A stretch of 64,000 bases of DNA from Conus ventricosus (taxonomy: Eukaryota; Mollusca; Gastropoda; Neogastropoda; Conidae). A model generated the notes under the pieces. That model did not search any database and was not told where the DNA came from. It saw nothing but the letters and a program-made list of their open reading frames with translations. Shown here one piece after another: positions 1 to 11,159 of this stretch (position 1 is its first letter; every line of letters starts with the position of its first letter). The stretch is from NCBI GenBank assembly GCA_018398815.1, contig CM031601.1, forward strand, positions 20,418,664 to 20,482,663, given 5' to 3'. The translations under genes were made by a program, and so were the position numbers.

Positions 1-61
1 ACATATGTTCGGTAGGTGAGCACCCTGTGGTCATATAAGTAACCTTTTGTTTCGTTTTCAG

Positions 62-188
62 TGTCCATTGTGTCGGCATTCCCCGTGAAGCGAGATTCCG
101 TCACTATGTGGCTAAACCATCGACTCCTCATCACAGGCTTGACAGCGAGGAACAGAATGATTGTCTGATCGTGGTGTTTGTAGCAGAG
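62..188 (+). CDS. MGAT4-like glycosyltransferase, exon A (partial gene)
   Basis: An internal exon lies between a TTTTCAG acceptor (ending at 61) and a GTGAGT donor (starting at 189). After one base that completes a codon it stays open and encodes a segment with VGIPREARFRHYV, then SEEQNDCLIVVFVAE. This matches the region of alpha-1,3-mannosyl-glycoprotein 4-beta-N-acetylglucosaminyltransferase (GnT-IV, MGAT4 family) that reads GIPTVKRE, then EEKLDCVIVVFIGE. The family adds a beta-1,4 GlcNAc branch to N-glycans in the Golgi. The exon leaves in phase 0, which agrees with the exon at 5768. Upstream exons (cytosolic tail, membrane anchor, stem) lie outside the window. The match was made by eye. 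The family is fairly secure; the paralogue (A, B, C or D) is not. Confidence 0.72.
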
Positions 189-487
189 GTGAGTGTGACG
201 CGGGTTGTGTGGCTGTTTCTTTAGCAGTCCATACAGGTTTTCATGACGTTCATCGTTCATGATTTGTGCTGTGTTGAGGAATACACTTGATCATAGCACA
301 GAGAGGCTCGGTGTTTTTTTTAAAATTCTTTTTTTGTCCAGATGTGCATGTTCTCAGTGTTTAAGATTGGTGCTGTGTTTGAGAATGTCCTCACACCATA
401 AAGTTGCTTGAATTATACAGTTCTTGCTTTTAGATGGCTTGATGATCAGGTTGGTGATAGACAATACATATATTGAGGTCATCTCAG
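189..487 (+). other. Intron sequence after exon A
   Basis: This short AT-rich intron stretch separates the first MGAT4-like exon from the TTAA target of the piggyBac-like element at 488. I see no coding potential or recognisable element in it. Confidence 0.5.
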
Positions 488-738
488 TTAACCTCTTCCC
501 TGCTTGCCCCGTGTCTATTACGGGGTCGTTTCCGCATCCTGTACGCCCGTAACCGTGTCTATTACGGGGTATCTTCGTCATCGAAATTTCGAAAATCAGT
601 ACGGGAATAACCCTAGAAATTGTCCCTGACTCTACTGGGTGTTTAAATAACAGTTCTATCCCTTTATCGGTGTACTGAAGTGTATACTAAATTGTCGGTT
701 TAGTATTCAAGAGGGGTCGAGCTGATTATCATAATCAG

Positions 739-1410
739 ATGGCGGATCAGAGACGAAGCTCAACACGGCGACCTGTTTTGAAGCGTTATAGCACACTGGA
801 AGTTTTAGATGAAGTGTTGAATGATATGATGGTGGTGACGAAGACTTCCAAGCATCAGGTGACAGTGATAGTGATGAGAGAGAGAGACGGACGGTAACCA
901 GCACCATCCACTTTTGTCGGAACTCGTGGCGGTCACCAAGAAGAAGGCCCGGACTTCGACCCACGTGATGTTTGGTCAAGAGCGATACCGGCCATGATTC
1001 CGACCAAGAATCAGAACCAGAGCCGATTCCCAGCACCAGCACAGCACCCCCTACTGTCATGAGAGGTCGTGGTAGGGGCAGGGGAAGAGCTACAGGCACT
1101 GGACAGCATCAAATAGGGGGCGTGGCAGAGGGCGTGGAGCTCGACAATCTTGCCCAGTATTCCAATGCAAATCAGTGGGAACTGATGGGAATCGTGCGAC
1201 TGCTGCAATTGGCTGTACTGGTCGAAGAAGGTGCTGTACCGCATTTCCAGTCTTCAGCTCAGTAATGACAAGAAACAGATTTCAAGTAAGTTTCTTTACT
1301 CTCTCTGAGTCTCTCTCTCTGTATTCTTGTTCTCATTTTCCTTCCACCCTCCTCTCCAACTCCTTTCTATGTCTATGTCTTTCTTTTTAGCATTACAATA
1401 GATGAGGATG

Positions 1411-1467
<57 letters not shown>

Positions 1468-1539
1468 CGTGTGTGTGTGCTTCTCTGTAATGTGTGTGTG
1501 TGCACTTCGTTTTGTGTGTGTGTGTGTGTGCTTCCGTGG

Positions 1540-1570
<31 letters not shown>

Positions 1571-2288
1571 TGTGTGTATGCTTCTATGTGGTGTATTTGT
1601 GTGTCATTGTTTATGGTGTGTGTGTGTATATGTGTGTGCTTCTATGTGGTGTGTATGTGTGTGTATACTTCTATGTGGAGTATTTGTGTGTCATTGTTGA
1701 TGGTGTGTGTGTGTGTGTGTGTGTGTACAAATGTTTTTATGTGTACTTGATTGTTTCTGGTGTGTGTGTGTGTGTGTTTGCTTGTTTACACACACTGATC
1801 AAATGTTTTCAATCCTATTTCAGATCATCCTACAATTTATCCACTTTCACAACTCTGCGATGCCACACCAGACCATCCCCAGTATGACGGCTGTACAAGA
1901 TCCGCCCAGTACTGGACCACCTCCATGAAAGATTTCAGGAGGTGTATGAGCCACGGTGAGTGGTGTGTGTGGATGAAAGCTACTCCTTTGGAAGGGTAGG
2001 CTTATATTTCGCCAATACATCCCCCTCAAGCGTGTTCAGGTTCGTGATCAAGTTATACCTCTGCTACTGGTCCGACGATGAAGTGAGGCTGATGGAGAGG
2101 CATTTCATGTTCCCCATCCACCAAACACCCAACGAGCAGCACCACAGAGGGCCTGCAGGGTCTGCACCAAGAAGCTGAAGATCAGGCGTGATGTGCGGTC
2201 CCACTGCCCCTCCTGTCCCTCCAAGCCTGCATTGTGCTATCCACAGTGCTACATGGATTATCACACTAAGTTCAACTACTGGGAGTAG
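739..2288 (+). pseudogene. Broken piggyBac transposase
   Basis: The N-terminal part starts with ATG at 739 (MADQRRSSTRRP...). After a frameshift it continues into an acidic stretch (DSDSDERERR) and, from about 972, an Asp/Glu-rich then RGRGRGRGR segment, typical of the variable N-terminus of piggyBac transposases. Around 2007-2060 a fragment reading QYIPLKRV is followed, in another frame, by VIKLYLCYWSDD, matching the conserved piggyBac block of the form Y-PLKR-K-GIKL. The C-terminus (about 2152-2288) encodes CRVCTKK, then SHCPSCPSKPALC and HTKFNYWE, which is the cysteine-rich C-terminal domain. The catalytic core between about 1265 and 1850 is missing and its place is held by a TG microsatellite. 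Several frameshifts and stops make it non-functional. Confidence 0.72.
1410..1795. repeat. TG-rich microsatellite
   Basis: A pure (TG)n tract at about 1412-1463 grades into degenerate TGTGTG segments up to about 1795. It lies where the catalytic core of the piggyBac transposase would be expected. Open frames of Val/Cys repeats across it are by-products of the dinucleotide repeat. Confidence 0.95.
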
Positions 2289-2789
2289 TGTGGATCCTGT
2301 AGCACAGCTTAGTTTTGCAGTGCATTTTTTTTTCATAGATCTTCTTCAGTTAGTCAGTGTGTGCTTTTATCTCTGTGTTTTTTATATCTTGAGTGCGTGT
2401 GTGTTTTTCTTTTTTTTCATCTTCATGGTGGTGTTTCTTCTGAAACTGTTCAATGGTGGAAATAATCAGACTGGTTTATATTAGTGAGGCTGCTCAACCC
2501 AAAACAACCCAGGAACCTGCGAGATGTACAGAAAGAAGTACTGGATTAGTGTACAGACATGTACTGAGTGAGTACCAGATTTTTCTCCTCGCATCCAGTG
2601 AACACTAACATCAGTTTTTCTAGTGTTTGTGTGGTTTTATATACAGCAATATGACTGTTTTTCTTTTGAAACTGTCATAAGATTTGATTTTATCAAATTT
2701 TACTGTTTACTAACAAAATCTGATTATTAGTACATCAGGTTATAGCCAAAGATGCAAGAAAAAACATGCAAAAGATGTAAGACTTGTCT
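2289..2789 (+). other. piggyBac interior with no gene seen
   Basis: AT-rich sequence lies between the transposase stop and the first 370-bp repeat unit. It holds T-rich runs and no convincing open frame. It is presumably the 3' untranslated part of the element. Confidence 0.45.
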
Positions 2790-5390
2790 GAGTAAATGAG
2801 TCAGTAGTGATCACATTAGTAAACCTACTGCAAAAGGCAAAATTTGGTCCCTTTATGTCTGGATTATGGTACCTACAATGATATATGTATGTATTATCAC
2901 ACAAACAGACTTGCTGGCATTCATATCAATGCCAGATTTTATATTATGTTCAGTCAATTCTAACATCATTTTTTTCAAAGTTTTGTATGGTTTGATGAGC
3001 TGCAATGTATGTGTGTGTGGCCCAAAAACAGTCATTTCATTACTAAAAAAGTTGGTTATGTTACTTTTTGCCATATTACTTATCAACAAAATCAAAATGT
3101 AATGACATCACATCATGCCACAAGGTATAAGGGAAAACATGCAAACAATCTAAGAGATATCTCAATAAATGAATGAGTAGTGAACAGATGAGTGAAACCT
3201 ACTGTCAAAAGCAGAATTCTGTCCCTTTACCCTGGGATTGGGGTACCCCCAAGATGTATATATTACCACACAGAAGAAGACTTGCTGGCAATAATATCAA
3301 TACCAGATGTTTGTATGATGTCCAATCAATACTAACACCAATTTTTCCATGTTTTGTATGGTTTGATGAGCTGCAATGCATGTGTGTGTGCCCCAAAACA
3401 GTCATTTCATTACTAAAAAGTTGGTTATGTTACTTTTTGCCATATTACTTATCAACAAAATCAAAATGTAATGACATCACATCATGCCACAAGGTATAAG
3501 GGGAAAACATGCAAACAATCTAAGAGATATCTCAATAAATGAATGAGTAGTGAACAGATGAGTGAACCTACTGTCAAAAGCAGAATTCTGTCCCTTTACC
3601 CTGGGATTGGGGTACCCCCAAAGATGTATATATTACCACACAGAAGAAGACTTGCTGGCAATATATCAATACCAGATGTTTGTATGATGTCCAATCAATA
3701 CTAACACCAATTTTTCCATGTTTTGTATGGTTTGATGAGCTGCAATGTATGTGTGTGTGCCCAAAAACAGTCATTTCATTACTAAAAAAGTTGGTTATGT
3801 TACTTTTTGCCATATTACTTATCAACAAAATCAAAATGTAATGACATCACATCATGCCACAAGGTATAAGGGAAAACATGCAAACAATCAAGAGATATCT
3901 CAATAAATGAATGAGTAGTGAACAGATGAGTGAACCTACTGTCAAAAGCAGAATTCTGTCCCTTTACCCTGGGATTGGGGTACCCCAAAGATGTACGTAT
4001 TACCACACAGAAGATGATTTGCTGCAATGATATCAATACCAGATGTTTGTATGATGTTCAGGCAATACTCACACCAATTTTTATGTATGTGTTGTGTGGT
4101 TTGATGTGTTGCAGTGTGTATGTGTGTGCTCAAACACTGTCATTTTATAACAAAAACATGTTGATTGTGTTACTTTTTACTATACTAGTGCCACCAAAAT
4201 CAAAATATTATGATACCACATAATACCTCATGCTACTAGGAGGAAAACTGCAAACTATCTAACAGATATCTCAATAAATGAATGAGTAGTGAACAGATAC
4301 GTGAACCTACCACAAATCAAAATTCTGTCACTTTACTCCTGAATGGGGTAACCCCAGTGATGCATGTATTACCACATAAAAGAACATTTGATTGGAATGA
4401 TATCAATACCAGATGTTTGTATGATGCTCAGCCAATACAAACACCCATTTTTTTCATTGTTTTGTGTGGTTTGATGTGTTTCAGTGTGTGTGTGTATGTT
4501 CAAAAACAATTATTTTATTTCAAAAAGGTTTATCATAATACTTTTTACCAACGCCTTGGCTTAAGGCTGTGTCAGACCAATGACATAGGCCAGAACACCA
4601 AGGCTACATCAAAATGTTGTTATGCTCTGCATAGTTATGTGGGGATTGTCTTCAGTCGTGACAAGCTCCTAGCATAACACAGTCTCCCAAATCCCCCGAA
4701 GTCGGGTGTGGCTGCCCATGTGGCGGGGTAATCAAAACGGTCACGCACGTAATGTTCTCATCCCCAGCTGATGCATTTGTGCCATAGTGTTCAAATGCTT
4801 CGGCTGTTCGGATGATCCCTGGAGTCTTTTAGCCAGGGTACGACAACAACAACAACAACATACTTTTTACCAAACTATTTGGCAACAGAAATCAAAATAT
4901 TATGAGATCTTATTATAGACCAGGCACTAAGAAAGAATCATGCAAAAAATCTAAGACATATCTCCATAAATGAATGAGTATTGAACAGATTAGTGAACCT
5001 ACCACTAAAGCAAAATTCTGTCCCTTTACCCTGGGATTGGGGTACCCCTAATTATGCATGTGTTACCACACAGAAAAACATTTGCTGGCAGTAATATGAA
5101 TACAGATGTTTGTATAATGTTCAGTCAATAAAATCACCAGTTTTTTCCACTTTTCTCTTTGGTTTGATGTTCTGCAATGTGTGTGCGTATGCAGAAAAAG
5201 TGTCAATTTATTACAAAATGGTTGATTATATTGATTTTTATCATACTTATGACCAGCCAAATCAAATTATTATGACACCACATCATAGCACAGGGTATAA
5301 GAAAAAAACATGCAAAACATCTAAGAGATATCTCAATAAATGAATGAGTAGTGAACAGATGAGTGAACCTACTGCAAAAAGCAAAATTTG
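2790..5390 (+). repeat. Tandem array, about 7 x 370 bp, inside piggyBac element A
   Basis: The phrase AATGAGTAGTGAACAGATGA, or a close variant, recurs near 2796, 3172, 3541, 3909, 4281, 4973 and 5342. The spacing is about 370 bp except between 4281 and 4973, where an inserted retroposon plus its 13-bp duplication (322 bp) accounts exactly for the extra length. Units share a TGTCCCTTTACCCTGGGATT block, a GGTACCCC block and an ATCAATACCAGATGTTTGTA block. The last unit runs directly into the 3' terminal inverted repeat, so the array is an amplification of the element's own subterminal region. The inner copies (3172-3930) are the most alike, consistent with recent expansion or gene conversion. 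Confidence 0.88.
4551..4859 (+). mobile_element. Short retroposon (SINE-like) with 13-bp target-site duplication
   Basis: The identical 13-mer ATACTTTTTACCA flanks the insert at 4538-4550 and 4860-4872. The insert is 309 bp and ends in (CAA)n, a simple-repeat tail typical of target-primed retroposition. Removing the insert and one duplicate restores a 370-bp host repeat. I see no tRNA A/B-box head, so it may be a 5'-truncated SINE or a LINE 3' fragment. A TTAGCCAGGGTACGACAACAACA stem precedes the tail; it is described here in words only beyond that point. Confidence 0.82.
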
Positions 5391-5446
5391 GCCCCGGCAC
5401 ACAGCAATACAGAAAAGCACTTATACTGTGGCAGGGAAGGGGTTAA

Positions 5447-5767
5447 TGATTCTGAGAGTATTTAGCATTCCGTGGAACCACGCTCATTCAAAATTTCAAG
5501 GGTCCAGGGTCTGTGTACAGGGAAAAGATATCCAAGTCATTCACTGTTAGGAGTTATGGAGTGTTAGGCATATTGTGGCTGGGAGGCTTGAGGACTTCGA
5601 TGTTGTGCAGAGTTGATCTGTGTCCCGTGAAGTCAGGGAGACTGTCATTCCATGTTGAAGACATGTGCAGTGTTGAGGTATGGGCTGTAGGTTAGGGTAA
5701 ATGAAGTGACAGACATGACCCTTACTGCCGTGTGGTGCTGATGACTAACATGCGGGTTTTGTTTCAG
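5447..5767 (+). other. Intron sequence before exon B
   Basis: Unique-looking intron sequence lies between the right TTAA of the piggyBac element and the acceptor TTTGTTTCAG at 5758-5767. I see nothing else in it. Confidence 0.5.
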
Positions 5768-5817
5768 CCGTTCAACGAGGAGTTCTCTCTCTTTGTCCTG
5801 GACCAGCTGCACAGAGG
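5768..5817 (+). CDS. MGAT4-like glycosyltransferase, exon B
   Basis: A 50-bp exon lies between TTTGTTTCAG and the donor GTCAGT (5818). Entered in phase 0 from exon A, it encodes PFNEEFSLFVLDQLHR and leaves in phase 2. In GnT-IV proteins the corresponding stretch, between the IVVFIGE block and the GLVEVISPP block, is about 29 residues long and includes an EKEFSKEI segment. Here exon B plus the start of exon C gives a similar length and an EEFS motif in the right place. The exon is short and was chosen because its phase and position fit, so its exact borders are less certain than those of exons A and C. Confidence 0.55.
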
Positions 5818-5957
5818 GTCAGTGAATGTGTCCACACTCTGTGCATAGTGTTCCTGTATGCAGCACACACTCACACACTCCACTATCTTTATTCAGTGCG
5901 TATGGGGTTTCTTAATGCAAGACACGGGCACACAGTCATGCATGCACAACACACACT

Positions 5958-6363
5958 TCCTTTCTTTCTTTTCTTTCTGCGTTCGCAGGCTGATACTCCT
6001 GCGAACACTCCCTGTATAGCCAGGCAGTGGAGTTTTGTGTGTATGACCCTTTTTTATCCCGCCATTAAGGCAGCCATACTCCATCTTCGGGGAAGGTGCA
6101 TGCTATGTGTCACGTGTCATCCATACAACGGCCAAACTGGCCTTCTCTTCCGAAAGTTGTGATGGGATTTTACGTGTGTGCAAGATGTTATGCGTGCGTT
6201 CACACACGGACCTCGGTTTATAGTCTCATTCGAGGAACTATATGGGGAATGGAGTCAGAACCAATGTTAACTCCGAGGGAAAAATCCCCCTATACCGAAA
6301 TTCGAACCCGCAACCCCAGGATCACGAGTCCGGCGCTCTACCAACTGAGCTATCCGGCCCCCC
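5958..6363 (-). mobile_element. tRNA-derived SINE, copy 1
   Basis: Read on the minus strand, the sequence begins at 6363 with a tRNA-like head: GCCGGATAGCTCAGTTGG (A-box region), an anticodon-arm-like segment, then GGGTTCGAAT (B box). A body of about 330 bp and a pyrimidine/purine simple-repeat tail (AAAGAAAGAAAG on the minus strand) follow. ACACACACT occurs on both sides (5949-5957 and 6364-6372) and could be the target duplication, although the right copy merges with a CA microsatellite. It is the same family as the copy at 34051-34462. SINEs are transcribed by RNA polymerase III and copied by LINE enzymes. It is not a functional tRNA gene: the sequence beyond the B box does not close the acceptor stem. 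Confidence 0.85.
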
Positions 6364-6380
6364 ACACACACTCATGTGTG

Positions 6381-6413
<33 letters not shown>

Positions 6414-6424
6414 ATACACACACA

Positions 6425-6455
<31 letters not shown>

Positions 6456-6490
6456 CGTGCTTGCGCACGTGCGCTCACATACACACATAA
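6364..6490. repeat. CA microsatellite
   Basis: An interrupted (CA)n tract directly follows the SINE head. It has GC-containing variants (ACGCACACGCAC). Confidence 0.93.
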
Positions 6491-6554
6491 AATATACATA
6501 CTCACATACTCACTCTTTCTGTCTTAGTTTTATGTGACTACCCAGCACAGTAAG

Positions 6555-6663
6555 ACCAGGCTAATGGAGTTGCTTATTAACTACTCTGTCCTTCTGTATG
6601 TATTTATGACCCAGGCTAATGGAGTTGCTTATTAACTACTCTGTCCTTCTGTATGTATTTATC
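6555..6663. repeat. Two-copy tandem duplication, about 56 bp
   Basis: A segment starting CCAGGCTAATGGAGTTGC and ending GTATGTATTTAT occurs twice back to back with no visible differences in the shared part, suggesting a recent duplication. Confidence 0.85.
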
Positions 6664-6719
6664 TATTATTTTGTCCCATGTTCTGCGATGCTGTGGTCAC
6701 AAGACTTATCCCATCCTCC

Positions 6720-9440
6720 ATATATAGCCATACCAGTTCCAACAATCCATATAGAGTCCCCACATATAGCCACATCAGTACCAACAGTCCATAGAGAGTC
6801 TCCACATATAGCCACATCAATACCAACAGTCCATAGAGTCCCAACACATAGCCACATCAGTACCAACAGTCCTAGAGTCTCCACATATAGCCAAATCAGT
6901 ATCAATAGTCTCTAGAGTCCCCACACATGGCCACATCAGTACCAACAGTGCATAGGGTCTCCACATATAGCCACATCAGTACCAACAGTCCATAGAGAGT
7001 CGCCACACATGGCCACATAAGTACCAACAGTGCATAGGGTCTCCACATATAGCCACATCAGTACCAACAGTCCATAGAGAGTCCCCACACATGGCCACAT
7101 CAGTACCACTAGTCTATAGAGAGTCCCCCTACATAGCCACATCGTACCAGCAGTGCATAGAAAGTCTCCACATATAGCCACATCAGTACCACGAGTCCAA
7201 AGAGAGTCCAATACATAGCCACATCAGTACCAACAGTCCATTTGAGTCTCCACATATAGCCACATCAGTACCAATAGTCCATAGAGAATCTCCAAACCAA
7301 GCCACATCAGTACCAACAGTGCATAGAGAGTATCCACACATAGCCACATCAGTACCAACAGTGCATAGAGAGTATCCACACATAGCCACATCAGTACCAA
7401 CAGTGCATAGAGAGTATCCACACATAGCCACATCGGTACCAACAGTGCATAGAGAGTATCCACACATAGCCACATCAGTACCAACAGTGCATAGAGTCTC
7501 CACATATAGCCACTAGTATCAATAGTTCATAGAGTCCTCACACATGGCCACATCAGTACCAACAGTGCATAGAGAGTCTCCACATATAGCCACATCAGTA
7601 CCACGAGTCCAAAGAGAGTCCACACACATAGCCACATCAGCACCAACAGTCCATAGAGAGTCTCCACATAATTATAGCCACATCAATACCAACAGTCCAC
7701 CCAGTTCCCAAGCCATAAGATAATGTTGCTTATAGCCCAGCCGACCGCAAAGGGCCACATCAGCAGCCACATCATTACTAACCCGACCATAGAGAGTCTC
7801 CACATATAGCCACATTATTACTGACAGTCCATAGAGAGTTCCCACACATAGCCACTGTAGTACTAACAGTAAATAGAGAGTCTCCACACATATCCATACC
7901 AGTACGAACAATTCATACAGAGTCCCCACAAATAGCCACATCAGTACCAACAGTCCACTGAGAGTTCCCACTCATAGCCACTGTAGTTCCAACAGTTCAT
8001 AGAGAGTCCCCACACATAGCCACATCAGCACTACGAGTCCAAGAGAGTCCCTACACATAGCATCAGTACCAACAGTCCACAGGTAGTCCCCACACATAGC
8101 ATCAGTACCAACAGTCCAAAGAGAGTCCCCACACATAGCATCAGTACTAGCAGACCACAGAGAGTCCCACACATAGCAACAGTACCAACAGTCTACAGAG
8201 AGTCCCCACACATAGCATCAATACCAACTGTATACAGAGAGTCCCCACACATAGCATCAGTACCACAGTCCACAGAGAGTCCCCACACTAGCATCAGTAC
8301 CAACAGTCCACATAGTCCCCACACATAGCATCAGTACCAACTGTCTACAGAGAGTCCCCACACATAGCATCAGTACCAACAGTCCACAGAGAGTCCCCAC
8401 ACATAGCATCAGTACCAACAGTCCACATAGTCCCCCACACATAGCATCAGTACCAACTGTCTACAGAGAGTCCCACACATAGCATCAGTACCAACTGTCT
8501 ACAGAGAGTCCCCACACATAGCATCAGTACCAACAGTCCACAGATAGTCCCCACACATAGCATCAGTACCAACAGTCCACAGGTAGTCCCCACACATAGC
8601 ATCAGTACCAACATTCCACAGATAGTCCCCACACATAGCATCAGTACCAATAGTCCACATAGTCCCCACACATAGCATCAGTACCAACTGTCTACAGAGA
8701 GTCCCCACACATAGCATCAGTACCAACTGTCTACAGAGAGTCCCCACACATAGCATCAGTACCAACAGTCCACAGATAGTCCCCACACATAGCATCAGTA
8801 CCAACAGTCCACAGGTAGTCCCACACATAGCATCAGTACCAACATTCCACAGATAGTCCCACACATAGCATCAGTACCAACAGTCCACAGGTAGTCCCAC
8901 ACATAGCATCAGTACCAACATTCCACAGATAGTCCCCACACATAGCATCAGTACCAACAGTCCAAAGAGAGTCCCCACACATAGCATCAGTACCAACAGT
9001 CCACAGTTAGTTCCCACACATAGCATCAGTACCAACAGTCTATGTATAGTCCCCACACATAGAACATACCAACAGCCCCCACAAGAGTCCCACACATAGC
9101 ATCAGTACCAACAGTCCACAAAGAGTCCCTACACATAGCATCAGTACCAACAGTCCACAGAGAGTCCCCACACATATAGCATCAGTACCAACAGTCCACA
9201 AAGAGTCCCTACACATAGCATCAGTACCAACAGTCTACGTATAGTCCCCACACATAGCATCAGTACCAACAGTCCACAGAGAGTCCCACACATATAGCAT
9301 CAGTCCCAACAGTCCACAGATAGTCCCCACACATAGCATCAGTACAACAGTCCACAGAGAGTCTCCACACATAGCATCAGTACCAACAGTCCACAGTGAG
9401 TCCCACACTCACAGCCCCTGTGCTAACAGTCCATACATGC
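6720..9440. repeat. Minisatellite, about 38-45-bp units
   Basis: About 65 units of the form CATCAGTACCAACAGTCCA-CAGAGAGTCCC-CACACATAG occur. The left part has longer units with GCCACATCAG. From about 8040 rightward a shorter subfamily with AGCATCAGTACC dominates. Indels are frequent. A block resembling the right half of this array reappears at 12270-13060. Confidence 0.93.
7716..7756 (-). mobile_element. Retroposon 3'-tail fragment, copy 1
   Basis: On the minus strand this segment contains GCGGTCGGCTGGGCTATAAG followed by CAACATTATCTTA. Nearly the same 41 bases occur on the plus strand at 25460-25500. The motif resembles the end of gastropod retroposons that read ...GGCTGGGCGTTAAGCAAC plus a simple repeat. 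It interrupts the minisatellite and has no other recognisable part. Confidence 0.6.
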
Positions 9441-9762
9441 CACATCGGGGGTCAGCAGTCCTTAGAGAGCCTTTGTACAATGTCACACCAGTACTGACAA
9501 TGCACAGGGAATCCCATCAAACACCGCCACACCCATACCAACAATCAAAAGGAGGCCCCATACATGCTATACTCTTTGTCCTTGCTTGCTCTCTATATCT
9601 GTCATGCTGGAAAAAATAGTCTATACACATACACTGTCTCTCACACAGATGTATACACAAGCTGATATTATCCAGGTGCATTTCATTGATGCATTTCAGT
9701 GCCTTTTGTTACGTGAGAGATTTTTGAAGACAGATATCTTTGACTTGGCTGCAATCACACGC

Positions 9763-9764
<2 letters not shown>

Positions 9765-9829
<65 letters not shown>

Positions 9830-9920
9830 ATGCGCGTGGTGTGTGTGTGTGTGCGTGTGTCTGTGTGTGTGTCTCGTCTGTGTGTGTCTCGTCTGTGTGT
9901 GTGTGTGTGTGTGTGTGTTT
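9765..9920. repeat. TG microsatellite before exon C
   Basis: A (TG)n tract with a few CTCG interruptions ends within ten bases of the acceptor AAAACAG of exon C. It occupies the place of the polypyrimidine tract. Confidence 0.95.
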
Positions 9921-9927
9921 AAAACAG

Positions 9928-10041
9928 GTTTCCTGAGGCAACAGCTTCAGGCTTGTTGGAAGTGATTGTGCCGCCAGCAGGCTTCTATCCCAACCTGGAC
10001 AACTTGAGGGAGACCTTCGGTGACACCCAAAACCGGGTGAA
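9928..10041 (+). CDS. MGAT4-like glycosyltransferase, exon C (first copy)
   Basis: Acceptor TTTAAAACAG ends at 9927 and donor GTAAGT starts at 10042. Entered in phase 2, the exon encodes SGLLEVIVPPAGFYPN, then LDNLRETFGDTQNRV. This matches the GnT-IV segment GLVEVISPPESYYPD, then LTNLKETFGDSKERV, one of the most conserved parts of the family. The exon leaves in phase 2. The next expected segment (WRTKQNLDY-like, then the acidic metal-binding stretch) is not found before the scaffold gap at 13862 and may lie in missing sequence. A second copy of this exon lies at 13574 with two single-base differences in length. Confidence 0.8.
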
Positions 10042-10056
10042 GTAAGTGGAACTGTA

Positions 10057-10740
10057 GTGACGCACACTTCAGGCTCACCCAGTACCACCTCTCCTAAAAT
10101 GCTGAACATTACTACTTCAAACACGCCTAACATTTACCACCCCCCCCAGAAAACACAGTACATTACCACTGTAAATCCTCTGAACATTGCCTGGCCAGAT
10201 TCGCCAACATTTCCGCACCATCACTGCTCCAACTCCTCCCCAAGTTACTTTTCAAGCGACACTATATAATCACTTTAGACACACCCCATATTACTACTAT
10301 AAATATACCCAACATCCGCTCCAAACACACACGACATATTACCTATCCAAACACACAACATTATCTCTCTAGATAAACCCAGTATTACCACTCCAAACAC
10401 ACCCAAACTTACCACTCAAAACACTTAACATTACCACGCCAAAAAGCAACATTACCACTCCAAACACACCTAACATTACCACTCGAAACACCCTAATATT
10501 ACTACTCCAACAACACCTAACATTACTACTCGAAAGACATCTACTATTACCACTCCAGAATCGACATAACCACTCCAAACACATCCAACATTACCCCTCC
10601 AAACATAACATTACCACTCAAGCACACCTAACATCACCACCCCCCTAACACACCTAACATCACGGCTCCAAACACACCTAAAGTTACCACTCAAAACACA
10701 CCTAACATTACCACTCCAAACATACCTAACATTGCCACTC
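10057..10740. repeat. Minisatellite, about 22-26-bp units
   Basis: Repeats of the form CATTACCACTCCAAACACACCTAA are degenerate on the left and more regular on the right. They start just after the donor of exon C and end at the TTAA of the next element. Confidence 0.88.
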
Positions 10741-11158
10741 TTAACCTTTCTATCCCCTTCCGCCCGACCGTCGGGCTCCTGATCCGCCCTGTACCGCCCA
10801 TTCCTCAGTTGGCTGATTGTCTCGGTGTGCCTCCCTTATTTGGGTTGACCACAGTAATAAGACAAACCGGTCGTTATCCGGGTCTTTCCTACCTTTCTCA
10901 GCGCCATATGCAAAGCGGTTTGTGGCTTTTTTGATTTTTAATCAATTTTGTTTGTCATCCCATCGACTTCCGACTACGATCGAAATGTCGCACTCTGACA
11001 GTGACAGTGACATGAGCTTAACTGTGGACCAAATGTTCATATGAATGTGTTTCCGACCGAAAAATACGACTGGAATCATCAGACATTGATCTTGACTCTG
11101 TCGACAGCGACAGTGACTTGAAGTTGCAGAAGGAGTGAATGCGAGTAGTGACATGACT
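10741..11158 (+). mobile_element. 5' end of a second piggyBac-like element (B)
   Basis: TTAA at 10741-10744 is followed by CCTTTCTATCCCCTTCC, a plausible piggyBac end. At 10985 an ATG opens MSHSDSDSDMSL, an acidic Ser/Asp-rich start like the variable N-terminus of piggyBac transposases. After a stop, other frames read FRPKNTTGI and further Asp/Ser-rich residues. Sequence quality then collapses at about 11160 and no matching right end is found, so the element is truncated or its remainder is unassembled. The assignment rests on the TTAA and the composition of the N-terminus. Confidence 0.5.
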
Positions 11159-11159
11159 C

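Larger units (their letters stand above)
488..5446 (+). mobile_element. piggyBac-like element A with expanded 3' subterminal repeats
   Basis: TTAA occurs at 488-491 and again at 5443-5446. Just inside, CCTCTTCCCTG (492-502) and CAGGGAAGGGG (5432-5442) are inverted repeats matching at 10 of 11 positions. TTAA duplication with short CC..GG-type ends is the hallmark of piggyBac transposons. Between the ends lie a broken transposase (739-2288) and a tandem array of about 370-bp units that fills the right half. At nearly 5 kb the element is about twice the size of a typical piggyBac, and the array accounts for the excess. A smaller retroposon is nested at 4551-4859. The whole element sits in the MGAT4-like intron between the exons at 62 and 5768. 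Confidence 0.72.
5818..9927 (+). other. Intron between MGAT4-like exons B and C
   Basis: The intron contains a SINE (5958-6363), a CA microsatellite, a short tandem duplication (about 6555-6663), the 6720-9440 minisatellite and a TG tract that runs almost to the acceptor of exon C. I see no other genes. Confidence 0.5.

Noticed and set aside
1402..1887. Long Cys/Val-rich open frame in TG-rich sequence (similar ones at 9586, 13225, 50727, 53133, 58146)
   Set aside because: Dinucleotide repeats have no stop codons in some frames; the peptides are only Val-Cys or His-Thr alternations.
6720..9440. CRISPR-like array of regular repeats
   Set aside because: There are no unique spacers between repeats, and the genome is eukaryotic; it is a minisatellite.
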